A DNA stretch of 64,000 nt from Candidatus Gastranaerophilales bacterium (GCA_944322545.1 CALUPF010000014.1:50440-114439), one strand, 5' to 3'; positions 54,066 to 63,237 are shown, numbered from the stretch's first letter. Notes: generated by a model from the sequence alone, not told the origin. Translations and numbers: made by a program.

Positions 54066-54932
54066 ATGAAAACTATATCAATTGATAAAGAAAAATGCGT
54101 GCACTGTGGGCTTTGTGTAAGTGATTGTGTTTCAGGATGTATAAGTTTTGATGACGAAAATTTTCCTAAAATGGATGATGAAAATAGATGTATTGCTTGT
54201 CAGCATTGTTTTTCTATTTGTCCAACCGGTGCTTTGTCTTTTAATAATAAAAATCCTGATGAAAGCCAAGACGTAAATTATGATGATATTTTAAGTCTTA
54301 TTAAATCAAGAAGAAGTGTAAGACAGTATAAAGACGAAGAAATCTCTAAAGAATTGATGGATAAGCTAAAAAATATGCTGCCTTTTATTCCGACAGGATG
54401 TAATTCACATTCTTTGCATTTTTCGATAGTTGAAACAAAATCTGCGATGGATATTATCAGGAACAAAGTTAATGATTTGATAATAAAAACAATGTCTTAT
54501 AAAGCACTTTCTCCAATAATGAACAAATTTTCACGTTATAAAGATGCATTTTTAAATGGTGAAGATGTTATTTTTAGAGGTGCTCCGCATATGATTGTCG
54601 TTTCATCACCTCTCACAGCTCCTTGTGCGACGGTGGATCCAATAATTGCATTGAGCTATATCGAATTATATGCGCAACATCTTGGACTTGGCACTTGCTG
54701 GTGTGGTTTTGCCCAGATTTGTTTGAAATTTTACCCTGAAATATGTGAAATGTTAGAGATTCCTTCAGGGTACAAGCCTGTGTACGTCATGCTTTTAGGG
54801 GTCCCTAAAGTTCAATATAAAAGAACTCCACAGCCTGAAAATTACAAAATTTCAGAAATTAAAGAGATAAAAGAAAAAGATGCTTGTATATTTTGCAGGA
54901 TAAAAAGATTAGTGACAAATTTTTTAAGGTAA
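54066..54932 (+). CDS. nitroreductase-family protein fused to an N-terminal ferredoxin domain
   Basis: The product is 288 residues from ATG 54066 (GTGAGG upstream; an in-frame GTG 21 bases earlier is less likely). Residues 1-60 hold two [4Fe-4S] motifs (CVHCGLCVSDC, then CIACQHCFSICPTG). Residues 75-250 are the FMN nitroreductase fold (IKSRRSVRQYKDEEIS, PTGCNSHSLHFSIVE and LGLGTCWCGFAQICLKFYPE). The C-terminus carries an extra CIFC pair. These fusions are common in anaerobes and reduce nitro compounds, quinones or unknown metabolites with ferredoxin-derived electrons. Confidence 0.9.
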   Translation: MKTISIDKEKCVHCGLCVSDCVSGCISFDDENFPKMDDENRCIACQHCFSICPTGALSFNNKNPDESQDVNYDDILSLIKSRRSVRQYKDEEISKELMDKLKNMLPFIPTGCNSHSLHFSIVETKSAMDIIRNKVNDLIIKTMSYKALSPIMNKFSRYKDAFLNGEDVIFRGAPHMIVVSSPLTAPCATVDPIIALSYIELYAQHLGLGTCWCGFAQICLKFYPEICEMLEIPSGYKPVYVMLLGVPKVQYKRTPQPENYKISEIKEIKEKDACIFCRIKRLVTNFLR

Positions 54933-55027
54933 TTGATTGATATTTTGTAAATAAAAATTACTTTTTTAAATTTTGTTGGCAATTTAAATTTTGAGCTTCC
55001 TTAAACTATTTAAGGAAGTAAGTAAAT

Positions 55028-56023
55028 ATGCACATAAATTTTCAAACAAATTTTAACTATAATAAGCAACAATCAATTTCAAAAAATAAAAGAGTTTCTT
55101 TCAGTGGGGTGCAATCTGAATTTTCAAAGGAGCTCAAAGATTATGCTTTGAATAATATCAAGGATGCTACAAAAGAAACCAATTTAATAGAGATGTTTAA
55201 AAATCTATTATCCAAGGTTTTGAATCCAGAAAATTTAAAAGGTTCAGGTGAATTTGGAGCTGTTTATAAAATAGACGATGAGTTTGTGTTGAAAAAAGCT
55301 CATAATGCACAAATGGAAGTCAGAAGTTTTTCTTTAAACGATAATCCGATATTGGATAAGTTTAAAACATTTTATGGAGATTATGTGGCAAAATTTGATG
55401 ATATCAAAATTCTAAAAAATGCGACAATAACATCTGAACCTGTTTGTGCAGGAGTAAAAGAAGGTCTAGAAAATAATTGGCAAAAAATGAGCTATTACAG
55501 AGATGTTTATCTGAAAAAATTTGCTCAATTGCCACAAGAAGCATTTGATGATGTTGCTGCTGATTTTAAAACAGCTTCTTCTATGAGAAAAAGTTTTGAT
55601 ACAATAAATCCAAATAATTTTATAGCAGATGGCGATAAGATAAAAATTGTTGATGATATGGTCGATCCAAATGATAAGTTTTTTAATTCTTTAGCTGGTA
55701 TGGTTAAAGTCTTTTTGACTTCTTTTGATAGAAACACTAAGGCTGAATATGATGTTATGGCTGTAGGGTCAAGACGTAATCTTTTGAGAAAGATTATACT
55801 AGCTGGTGAAAAAAATGAATTGAATTTTGGTTTTACTATGCCTGAAAAACAAGAGTTGAATGATGCTTTAGCATTGTGCGACATTCAAGTGCCTTGGAGA
55901 GATATTCAAGCAGATTTATGTAATTTTAGAAGAAGATATCCTAATATGGATGAAAGACTTAAAAAAGTTAACGAATATATAGATGAATTAGAAGATACAA
56001 CATACAATTATTTTATGGATTAA
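55028..56023 (+). CDS. protein-kinase-like protein with N-terminal V-S-F-S-G motif
   Basis: The product is 331 residues. The leader ends in KRVSFSGVQSEF (residues 21-32), shared in form with two other proteins here. A kinase-style glycine loop follows, LKGSGEFGAVYKIDDEFVLK, with G72-x-G74-x-x-G77 and a candidate ATP lysine (Lys89 or Lys90). Further on, NPNNFIADGDKIKIVDDMVD (194-213) resembles the catalytic Asn plus the metal-binding Asp of a compact kinase. The usual HRD motif is not evident, so activity is uncertain. AAGGAAG lies upstream. A 7-bp hairpin (56035-56052) after the stop may be a weak terminator. Confidence 0.65.
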   Translation: MHINFQTNFNYNKQQSISKNKRVSFSGVQSEFSKELKDYALNNIKDATKETNLIEMFKNLLSKVLNPENLKGSGEFGAVYKIDDEFVLKKAHNAQMEVRSFSLNDNPILDKFKTFYGDYVAKFDDIKILKNATITSEPVCAGVKEGLENNWQKMSYYRDVYLKKFAQLPQEAFDDVAADFKTASSMRKSFDTINPNNFIADGDKIKIVDDMVDPNDKFFNSLAGMVKVFLTSFDRNTKAEYDVMAVGSRRNLLRKIILAGEKNELNFGFTMPEKQELNDALALCDIQVPWRDIQADLCNFRRRYPNMDERLKKVNEYIDELEDTTYNYFMD

Positions 56024-56147
56024 TAGTCTGTTTTATGGCTCTTTGGGGCCATTTATAGTGGACTTCAAAATGTTATCATTTTATTTGTAAAATAGGCTTT
56101 TTAAGATTATTTTGTTATTATTTTGTATTATTGTCAGAGAATAAGTT

Positions 56148-57734
56148 ATGTTGAAGTTTGCTAAATACTTTTTTATTGTTTTTTTTGTAACTGCGGTTTT
56201 ACCCTTAATTTTGATGTTTGCGTGGAATAACTCTCAACTTGAGAAAATGCATCGAACCATGTCTGTTAGTGGTTTGAATGCTGGAAAAACTAGACTTGAA
56301 AATATAATGACAAATAACTTGAAAGTTCAAGAAGGGGAAATTTTAAAAACTATTTATTTCACAAAAGACAATAATTATAATCTTGAAGAAGTTAAAAAGC
56401 TTTTAAAGGGGTATAACGTAGACATTGTAAATAATTATGTGGATAAGCCTGTTTCTTTCTATGAAAAAAAAGATTTTGATTTATATTCATCAACGCTTTT
56501 GCCATATAAAAATTCGAGAAAATCATTAAAAATATCAAAAAAATTAGATGTAAATCAAATTCGTCCAACAGGTCCGTATAATATTGAAATTGGGATAGAA
56601 AAAGATAATGGTCAATATGAATTTAAAGGGGTTGTTGTGGATCCTCTTTCTACTATTGGACCTAAAATGCGTCATAGATTGCTAGGTAGAATAGTAAAAT
56701 TTTCAGATTCAAATGCGGTGAAAAAGACAGTCGAAATTAGAGGTTATAATAACGATAAAATTGCACATATTACGTTGTCTTTAGCTATACAACCATTTGG
56801 AGCTAAAATTGATAGTATTTATATAAGTTGTTTTATTCTTTTTATTGGTATTATTTCAAGTTTTATTATTGGGCTTTTGATAAAAAGAATATTCGTAGTT
56901 CCTGTGATGGCTTTGTCACATGCTGCAGAAGAGGTCAAAAAAGGCAATCTTGCTTATAGGCTAGATGATACAAATAAATATGAGCTTGTTGGTAATATAT
57001 ACAGAAGCTTTAATGACATGGCAGAGAATCTTGCTGCAAAAGAAAAATTGAGACAAAGTTTTATTTCTAATCTAACTCATGATTTGAGAACACCTCTTGT
57101 TTCTCAGGCACAATCATTGGAACTTATTTCTGATAAGTTTAAAGAAATTGGTTTGCAAAATGAATATGATTTAGCAAAAAGTCTCGCTAAAAATAATGAA
57201 CATTTGTTGAAGATGGTTAATTTAATTCTTGAATCATACAGCTTTGATTCATCTAAATTAAAATTGAATATAGAAAAAGTTGATTTGTATAAAATTGTTC
57301 AAGATTGTGAACAAAAGCTCAAACCCTTAATCAATGATAAAAAACTGGAGTTTATTAATGATATTTATGAAGGTGGAGTGCTAATTGATGCAGATTTATT
57401 CCAGTTGAGTCGAGTTTTTATGAACTTGTTATCAAATGCAATAGAAAATACTACTGCTGGAAATTTCATCAAAGTTAGCGCTAAATTTCAAGAAAATTTG
57501 GTTTCTATAATGATAGAAGACAATGGAAATGGTATTGCTGAAGAAGATTTGAAATTTATTTTTGATAGATATTATTCTGGCAAAAGTCTTGAGCGTAAGC
57601 TTGGTTCTGGTTTTGGATTGAGTGTGTGTGAAAAGTTAATAAAAATGCACCATGGAACTATTTCTGTTGAAAGTGAAATAAATAAGTATACTAAATTTAC
57701 AATAAATTTGCCTGTCAATTCGAAAGAGGTTTGA
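56148..57734 (+). CDS. membrane sensor histidine kinase
   Basis: The product is 528 residues. The first span is KYFFIVFFVTAVLPLILMF and the second IYISCFILFIGIISSFIIG (about 224-245), enclosing a sensor domain of about 195 residues. A HAMP domain follows, then the H-box FISNLTHDLRTPLVSQAQSL with the phospho-accepting His, the N-box VFMNLLSNAIENT, and the ATP-lid motifs IEDNGNGIAEEDL and GSGFGLSVCEKL. The response regulator gene starts 1 bp after its stop. The signal sensed is not predictable. Confidence 0.93.
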   Translation: MLKFAKYFFIVFFVTAVLPLILMFAWNNSQLEKMHRTMSVSGLNAGKTRLENIMTNNLKVQEGEILKTIYFTKDNNYNLEEVKKLLKGYNVDIVNNYVDKPVSFYEKKDFDLYSSTLLPYKNSRKSLKISKKLDVNQIRPTGPYNIEIGIEKDNGQYEFKGVVVDPLSTIGPKMRHRLLGRIVKFSDSNAVKKTVEIRGYNNDKIAHITLSLAIQPFGAKIDSIYISCFILFIGIISSFIIGLLIKRIFVVPVMALSHAAEEVKKGNLAYRLDDTNKYELVGNIYRSFNDMAENLAAKEKLRQSFISNLTHDLRTPLVSQAQSLELISDKFKEIGLQNEYDLAKSLAKNNEHLLKMVNLILESYSFDSSKLKLNIEKVDLYKIVQDCEQKLKPLINDKKLEFINDIYEGGVLIDADLFQLSRVFMNLLSNAIENTTAGNFIKVSAKFQENLVSIMIEDNGNGIAEEDLKFIFDRYYSGKSLERKLGSGFGLSVCEKLIKMHHGTISVESEINKYTKFTINLPVNSKEV

Positions 57735-57735
57735 A

Positions 57736-58389
57736 ATGAAAATTTTGCTTGTTGAAGATTACCAACATACAAGAAAAACAATTGCTTATGGATTGAAATC
57801 AAAAATGTCAGATGTTGAAATTTTTGAGTCAGATAATGGCTTAGCTGCAGTTAATTTCATAAAAGATGGGAATTTTGTAGATGTTATATTAATGGATATT
57901 TCTATGCCGATAATGAATGGGATAGAGGCTTCTAAAAAAATTAAAGAGATTAATCCTGAAATTAAGATAATCATGCTTACTTCTTTTAATGAAAAAGAAC
58001 ATGTATTTTCTTCCTTCAATTCAGGAGCAAATGCATATTGTCTTAAAAGTATAAAAATAGACGAATTGGTTAGTGTTATCAAATCAGTTATGAATGGCGC
58101 ATTGTGGATTGATCCTTCAATTGCTCAATATATTTTACAGCTTTTTAAAGCAGAGCCAGTTATAGAAGAATCTGTTGAAGAGAATATTATTCAAAATTTT
58201 GATTTGACAGCTAGAGAAAAAGATATTTTAAAACTAGTTGCTTTAGGTAAGTCTAATAAAGATATAGCAGAAGATTTAGTTTTATCTATTCACACAGTAA
58301 AAAATCATTTGAAAAATATTTTACATAAAATGTCAGTAGAAGATAGAACTCAAGCTGCTATTTTGGCTATCAAAGAGAATATTGTATAA
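57736..58389 (+). CDS. NarL/LuxR-type response regulator
   Basis: The product is 217 residues. The receiver domain is residues 1-120 (MKILLVEDYQHTRKTIAYGL, phospho-acceptor Asp in VILMDISMPIMNGIE, LTSF and the Lys in AYCLKSIK). A LuxR/GerE HTH occupies about 150-217 (LTAREKDILKLVALGKSNKD, then HTVKNHLKNILHKM). AAAGAGG overlaps the end of the kinase gene. It is the cognate regulator of the upstream histidine kinase. Confidence 0.94.
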   Translation: MKILLVEDYQHTRKTIAYGLKSKMSDVEIFESDNGLAAVNFIKDGNFVDVILMDISMPIMNGIEASKKIKEINPEIKIIMLTSFNEKEHVFSSFNSGANAYCLKSIKIDELVSVIKSVMNGALWIDPSIAQYILQLFKAEPVIEESVEENIIQNFDLTAREKDILKLVALGKSNKDIAEDLVLSIHTVKNHLKNILHKMSVEDRTQAAILAIKENIV

Positions 58390-58475
58390 GAACACAAAAT
58401 GGCTCCGCAGGGTCATAAAAGTCGATCAAAAAATGTTTATAATGAAAATGTTGCTGAAATGAAAGGGTAGTATTT

Positions 58476-58682
58476 ATGATCGATTCAGTTGGATTGGCTA
58501 AAGATGAGTTGAGAACCAACATAAATTCCCTGAATTTAAAAATGGAGAAAGATATATACGCACAAAATCAATCTTTATTTGATACTTCATCCACCAGCTC
58601 ATTTTTAACCAAGGACGAATGGCAGGATCCTAACACAATCACATTAGAACAGCTAACGTCGCCGATTGATATACGGTTATAA
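58476..58682 (+). CDS. small hypothetical protein
   Basis: The product is 68 residues, polar, with no hydrophobic span. It begins MIDSVGLAKDELRTNINSLN and ends LTSPIDIRL. AAAGGG lies upstream of the ATG at a good distance, and a terminator follows, so it looks like a real small gene. It follows the two-component genes by 86 bp. The function is unknown. Confidence 0.6.
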   Translation: MIDSVGLAKDELRTNINSLNLKMEKDIYAQNQSLFDTSSTSSFLTKDEWQDPNTITLEQLTSPIDIRL

Positions 58683-58694
58683 TATACTCTCTAA

Positions 58695-58728
58695 AAAAAG
58701 GCTATTCTGCCCTGAGGATAGCCTTTTT
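58695..58728. terminator. intrinsic terminator between the 58476 and 58735 genes
   Basis: An 11-bp stem AAAAAGGCTAT/ATAGCCTTTTT (58695-58705 with 58718-58728) with a 12-nt loop. A and T tracts on either side suit both strands. Confidence 0.85.
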
Positions 58729-58734
58729 ACTTTT

Positions 58735-59364
58735 TTATTCTCTAATGAAATTTGTCCAAATTTTTTCTTCAGGTTGTGGTTTTTCTATTCCTGTGTTTTT
58801 TCCTGCTTCTATACATTTTAATATCCAAGCCATGTTTTTAGCCAAATTTCTCATAACTTGCATACCTTCTTTATCTTGTCTAACTTCATCAGGTGTGTTG
58901 CCATGAACCATATTCCAATAGTTAGATGAAACAACAGGCATGTTATTTATTGTGATATGTTTTGTGATTGCATCAATAGATGCAGTTGTGCCAGCTCTTC
59001 TTGCTGAAACTATTGCGGCAGCAGGCTTGTACTCAAAATTCTTTTTGCCTGCAAAAAATGCTCTATCAAGGAAGCATAAAACTCTTCCACTTGGATGTGC
59101 ATAATATACAGGTGAACCAAAAATAAACCCATCTGCTTCTTTTGCTTTTTCTATGAACAAATCAACATCATCTTCTTTAAATACACATTGTCCATCATTT
59201 TGACGACAAGAGCCACAACCTATGCAATCTCTTATTGGTTTATTTCCGATTTGAAATATTTCTGTTTCTATTCCTTCATTTTCTAAAGTTTTAGCAATTT
59301 CTGTTAATGCTGTATATGTGCAACCTTGTCTGTTAGAACTTCCATTTAATAGTAATACTTTCAT
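58735..59364 (-). CDS. NADPH-dependent FMN reductase / flavodoxin-fold iron-sulfur flavoprotein
   Basis: The product is 209 residues. The flavin phosphate loop is LLLNGSSNRQGCTYTALTE. CIGCGSCRQNDGQC could hold an Fe-S cluster or act as a thiol pair, and FGSPVYYAHPSGRVLCFLDR is the FMN-side loop. This pattern fits small NADPH-dependent FMN reductases / iron-sulfur flavoproteins of anaerobes, used against oxidants or quinones. AAAAGGAG precedes the ATG. Confidence 0.88.
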   Translation of the reverse strand: MKVLLLNGSSNRQGCTYTALTEIAKTLENEGIETEIFQIGNKPIRDCIGCGSCRQNDGQCVFKEDDVDLFIEKAKEADGFIFGSPVYYAHPSGRVLCFLDRAFFAGKKNFEYKPAAAIVSARRAGTTASIDAITKHITINNMPVVSSNYWNMVHGNTPDEVRQDKEGMQVMRNLAKNMAWILKCIEAGKNTGIEKPQPEEKIWTNFIRE

Positions 59365-59430
59365 TTTCCTCTCCTTTTATTTAATTATATGATTTTGATA
59401 TAATTACGGCAAGAATATTCAAAGGGAATA

Positions 59431-60018
59431 ATGGTTATGAACGAAAAAGAAAAAATGATAAATGGATATTTATATGATGCTTTTGATGAAGATTTGGATA
59501 AAGAAAGAATTGCGGCACAAGAGTTATATTTTAAGTTAAATAATTTGCCACCTTCAAAAAATGATGAAAGAAATGAAATTATAAGAAAGTTATTGGGTAA
59601 AACCGGTAAAAATTTTACAATTCGTTCTACTTTTTATTGTGACTATGGATATAATATTGAAATAGGTGAAAATTTCTATGCAAATCATAATCTTGTTATT
59701 TTAGACTGTGCGAAGGTGGAATTTGGAGATAATGTTTTCATTGCTCCTAATTGTGGATTTTATACAGCAGGACATCCTATCGATGCTCAAGAAAGAAACT
59801 CAGGAATAGAGTTTGCTCATCCTATTAAAGTTGGCAACAATGTTTGGATAGGGGCAAATGTGACTGTTTTACCTGGCGTGACAATAGGAGATAATACAGT
59901 AATTGGTGCAGGTAGTGTTGTTACAAAAGATATTCCTTCAAATGTTATAGCTGCAGGAAATCCTTGCAGGGTTATGAGAAATATAACGGAAGCTGACAAA
60001 GGCAAGTATAAAAAATAG
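59431..60018 (+). CDS. maa: sugar O-acetyltransferase (maltose/galactoside type)
   Basis: The product is 195 residues from ATG 59431; ATG 59437 is equally possible, since AAAGGG lies 4 or 10 bases upstream. The Mac domain opens EKEKMINGYLYDAFDEDLDK. A left-handed beta-helix of hexapeptide repeats follows (IEIGENFYANHNLVILDCAK, then VKVGNNVWIGANVTVLPG-type turns and GDNTVIGAGSVVTKDIPSNV). The catalytic His is in TAGHPIDAQER. It acetylates sugars with acetyl-CoA. Convergent with the photolyase gene. Confidence 0.9.
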   Translation: MVMNEKEKMINGYLYDAFDEDLDKERIAAQELYFKLNNLPPSKNDERNEIIRKLLGKTGKNFTIRSTFYCDYGYNIEIGENFYANHNLVILDCAKVEFGDNVFIAPNCGFYTAGHPIDAQERNSGIEFAHPIKVGNNVWIGANVTVLPGVTIGDNTVIGAGSVVTKDIPSNVIAAGNPCRVMRNITEADKGKYKK

Positions 60019-61284
60019 TTAAACAGAATCTATGTATTCTTGGATATTAAATTTGCTTTTTGCTCCATTATAGGTCATTGGTCTTATTTTCCCTAAAATG
60101 GGACGTTCCTTGAATGCTCTGTCATGTAATGCACATATCGACCATAAAATTCCGACATAGCCGTTTGTTGATGGGGCATCAAATGCATATTTATCATTCA
60201 AGTAGACTGCTATATCAATAGCTTCTTGTGCTGTTGCAGTCCATTGAAGAATCATTTTTGCCCAATACATCCTAAGATATCCTTCAATTTTCCCTTGTTT
60301 TAAAAGTTGTCTTTGAGCTGCATTCCAAAGTTCATCATGAGTTTTGCCGTTTTCTAATTCATCAATTGAATACAAGTGGGTTCTTATATCTTTTTTGTGT
60401 TGTTCTAGAGATTCTTTGGCCCAATTAGGGACGCATTCTAGGCTTTTATAGTTTTTACAATAAAGACAAAAGTTGTCAGCAAGTTCTTTTCTTACTATCA
60501 ATTCTTCTAAAAAAGCTTCTTTGTTTTGTATTTCAGCATTTGATTTGAATACTTCTATTGCAATTCTTTGCGATGAAATAAAACCCCAGTTTAGGAATTT
60601 TGAAAAATTCGATGTCACTTTTTGGTTTGGGTTGTTTTTGAATTTTTCGTAGTAAGGTAGTTTGTTTTCAATAAATTCTGTAATGATTTTCTCATTGTAT
60701 TTATTAGGAAAATCAGTCAAAAATTCTGCAATGTTTAAATAAACTTTTTTTCTAAAAGTTGCTGCATTGTATTCCTGTTTGTTTGATATATATCTAGTTG
60801 GGATAATATTATGTCCATCAATTTCTAGTATAGAGAAATTGTCTGTTTCTAAATAATTGTTTTCAATTGGATTGAAATCTTTTATAACAAGAAATGGTTT
60901 TTCTTTTTTTAGATAAGCATTAATTTCTTTTTCATTTTTAATTATTTCAGAGTCGATATTATTATCTGAAAATTCTTTTTTTATTTTTTCAAATTCTTTG
61001 TGAAAAAATGCGTGTTTATTTTCAACGGAAAAATCAGGTATTTTAAAAATAATTTTTAGTTTTTTTTGTTTTTTACTTGAAATTTCTTTTGCATATTCAA
61101 GTGCAAAATTATCGTAGTATCTAAATTCGCGTGAAATTATATAAACGATATTCCCTGTTTTATTTTTTGCTTCTTTGATTTTATAAATTCTTAGTGGATT
61201 AATTTCATTTTCAGTTGTTAATTTTTCAGGGATGTAGTTTAGTATGTTGTGTTTTTGAAAGTTGTTCATATCTATAAGATACAT
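60019..61284 (-). CDS. phr: class II deoxyribodipyrimidine photolyase
   Basis: The product is 421 residues, somewhat short for the class. It splits UV-induced cyclobutane pyrimidine dimers using blue light and FAD. The N-terminal antenna domain is recognisable (NIVYIISREFRYYDNFALEY). The FAD domain ends with LRMYWAKMILQWTATAQEAI, then DAPSTNGYVGILWSICALHD and RPILGKIRPMTYNGAKSKF, the class II signature. There is no clear ribosome site before ATG 61284; an ATG at 61269 is an alternative. A light-dependent enzyme is unexpected in a gut anaerobe. Confidence 0.9.
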   Translation of the reverse strand: MYLIDMNNFQKHNILNYIPEKLTTENEINPLRIYKIKEAKNKTGNIVYIISREFRYYDNFALEYAKEISSKKQKKLKIIFKIPDFSVENKHAFFHKEFEKIKKEFSDNNIDSEIIKNEKEINAYLKKEKPFLVIKDFNPIENNYLETDNFSILEIDGHNIIPTRYISNKQEYNAATFRKKVYLNIAEFLTDFPNKYNEKIITEFIENKLPYYEKFKNNPNQKVTSNFSKFLNWGFISSQRIAIEVFKSNAEIQNKEAFLEELIVRKELADNFCLYCKNYKSLECVPNWAKESLEQHKKDIRTHLYSIDELENGKTHDELWNAAQRQLLKQGKIEGYLRMYWAKMILQWTATAQEAIDIAVYLNDKYAFDAPSTNGYVGILWSICALHDRAFKERPILGKIRPMTYNGAKSKFNIQEYIDSV

Positions 61285-61418
61285 ACTTTGCTTTTTTATT
61301 TTATTAGTCTTGTTTTATAGAAAGCAGATTAATATTTTTAGCAGAATGCTTATTTTGTTACACATTGGCGGATTCGCTTATGTTGATATAAAATGAGGAA
61401 AAAGAAAAGAGGAGAGTT

Positions 61419-62708
61419 ATGAGCAAAAATATAAAATCAATTATCCTTGCAGCTGGTAAGGGTACAAGAATGAAATCTGACACATCAAAAGTTCTTCATA
61501 AAATTTTTAATAAAGAACTTTTAGGCTATGTTATTGATGCAGTAAATGATACAGGTCTTGCTGAAGAAAATTATATTATTGTAGGACACCAAGCAGAGGC
61601 TGTTGAAAAGTATGTTAGTGAAAATTATAAAAACGCAAAATGTCGTTTGCAGTCTCCACAATTAGGTACTGGTCATGCTGCATATCAAGCTTATGAGGAT
61701 TTAAAAGGTTTTACAGGTGGCGTTTTGATTCTTTGTGGTGATACACCATTACTCACTAGTGAAACATTGAAAGATTTTATTAATGAACATGAAAAAAGCG
61801 GAGCTGCTTTAACTGTAATGTCTGCAATATTTGAAGATCCAACTAATTATGGAAGAATTATTCGTGACGAGAATGGTAATTTAAAAGCAATTATTGAAGA
61901 AAAAGATGCTTCACCTGCTCAAAAGAAAATTAAAGAGGTGAATACAGGCGTTTATTTAATCAATTGGGCAGAAGTTTCTGATGCGTTTCTAAATTTAGAT
62001 TCAAATAATGCTCAAAACGAATATTATCTGACAGATATAGTTAAATGGACTATTAATAAAGGTCTAAAAGCTCAGTCTTATATTTTGAAAAACAATGAAG
62101 AATCTTATGGAATAAATTCTAAATTACATCTTGCGCAAGCAACGAAAGTTTTGAAAGATAGGGTGCTTGAAAAACTTATGTCTGAAGGAGTAACAATTGT
62201 TGATCCTGATACAACGTATATTTCACCTGAAACTGAAATAGAAGCAGATACAGAAATTTATCCTTGTACATATATTGAAGGTAAAAACAAAATTGGTAAA
62301 CACTGTAAAATAGGACCATTTGCTAGAATTAGAGGTGGGGTTGAGTTAGGCGATTTTGTGAAAATAGGAAATTTTGTTGAAATCAAAAAATCAAAAATCA
62401 AAGATCATACTAATGTTTCTCACTTGAGCTATATAGGTGATAGTTCATTAGGTAGTAATGTAAATATTGGTGCTGGAACAATTACAGCAAATTATAATCA
62501 TATAACCAAAGAAAAATTTAATACTGTGATCGAAAATAATGCATCAACTGGTTCAAATACTGTTATAGTTGCGCCAGCTCACATAGGCGAGAATGCGTCA
62601 ATTGGCGCCGGATCTGTAATTAGTAAGGATGTTGAACAAAATGCACTAGCATTGACGAGAGCGCCGTTAAAAATATTTAAAGATTGGTTCAATAAAATCA
62701 AAAAATAA
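61419..62708 (+). CDS. glmU: bifunctional UDP-N-acetylglucosamine pyrophosphorylase / glucosamine-1-phosphate N-acetyltransferase
   Basis: The product is 429 residues, slightly shorter than the usual 450. It makes UDP-GlcNAc for peptidoglycan and LPS. The N-terminal nucleotidyltransferase has ILAAGKGTRMKSDTSKVLHK, QLGTGHAAYQA and LILCGDTPLL. The C-terminal left-handed beta-helix has GPFARIRGGVELGDFVKIGN, then VSHLSYIGDSSLGSNVNIGA, GTITANYNH and GAGSVISKDV. GAGGAGAG precedes the ATG. It ends at a strong terminator. Confidence 0.96.
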   Translation: MSKNIKSIILAAGKGTRMKSDTSKVLHKIFNKELLGYVIDAVNDTGLAEENYIIVGHQAEAVEKYVSENYKNAKCRLQSPQLGTGHAAYQAYEDLKGFTGGVLILCGDTPLLTSETLKDFINEHEKSGAALTVMSAIFEDPTNYGRIIRDENGNLKAIIEEKDASPAQKKIKEVNTGVYLINWAEVSDAFLNLDSNNAQNEYYLTDIVKWTINKGLKAQSYILKNNEESYGINSKLHLAQATKVLKDRVLEKLMSEGVTIVDPDTTYISPETEIEADTEIYPCTYIEGKNKIGKHCKIGPFARIRGGVELGDFVKIGNFVEIKKSKIKDHTNVSHLSYIGDSSLGSNVNIGAGTITANYNHITKEKFNTVIENNASTGSNTVIVAPAHIGENASIGAGSVISKDVEQNALALTRAPLKIFKDWFNKIKK

Positions 62709-62710
62709 TA

Positions 62711-62741
62711 AAAAGAGGGATTAAAGAATCCCTCTTTTTTA
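62711..62741 (+). terminator. intrinsic terminator of glmU
   Basis: A 12-bp stem AAAAGAGGGATT/AATCCCTCTTTT (62711-62722 with 62727-62738), loop AAAG, T run. Confidence 0.92.
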
Positions 62742-63065
62742 ATATTGAAATATAGATTTTTAAAAATAAGAAAAATGATTACAAAAGTTTAAATTAAATT
62801 ATTTTTTTAAACAAAGATGTAATAGCCTATTGTCCATGGTTTCAAGTCTTTTTTAAGAATTATAAAAAAATAAATGTAAAAATTTTATTAATGGATATAA
62901 AGTGTCATAGATACAGTATTTCAAGGATTACTACACTGGTAAAATTGTAAAATAAAAAGCATGGATGAAACAAAAATTGCCCATGCAATGAAAATTTGTT
63001 TTAATATTAGTATACAAGTTCGGAAACTAATTAAACTTTATTTTATAAACAAATAAATAAAATTT
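62742..63065. other. AT-rich intergenic stretch without a gene
   Basis: Very AT-rich sequence after the glmU terminator. No open frame with a ribosome site is seen. It has one short hairpin, GCATGG/CCATGC (62959-62964 with 62981-62986). The stretch after it (63066-63157) is listed separately because it is less AT-rich and can fold. Confidence 0.4.
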
Positions 63066-63157
63066 GGGAGAAGCCGATTTTATGTTGAAGGCATAAGGTT
63101 CAGCATTGTTCGTGCTACTATCTTTGTTCCGCACTAGCTTAAGTGGATTTCTCATCC
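63066..63157 (+). promoter_or_regulatory. candidate structured RNA upstream of the corrinoid adenosyltransferase gene
   Basis: This 92-nt block is clearly richer in G and C than its surroundings. A closing stem can form between GG..GAGAA (63066-63072) and TTCTC..CC (63149-63157), with inner hairpins AGCA/TGCT and CACT/AGTG. It lacks the GCCACTG core and B12 box of cobalamin riboswitches, so I do not call it one. It ends 80 bp before the start codon. It could be a leader, a small RNA or chance. Confidence 0.3.
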
Positions 63158-63237
63158 ATTTAATCGATAAAAAAAGTTAAAGAGATATTTATAATGATAG
63201 ATGAGATAAGAATCTGTCAGTTTCGGAGGATAAAACT

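Noticed and set aside
63066..63157. Cobalamin riboswitch
   Set aside because: The conserved GCCACTG core and B12-box sequence are absent, so only an unassigned structured region is claimed.
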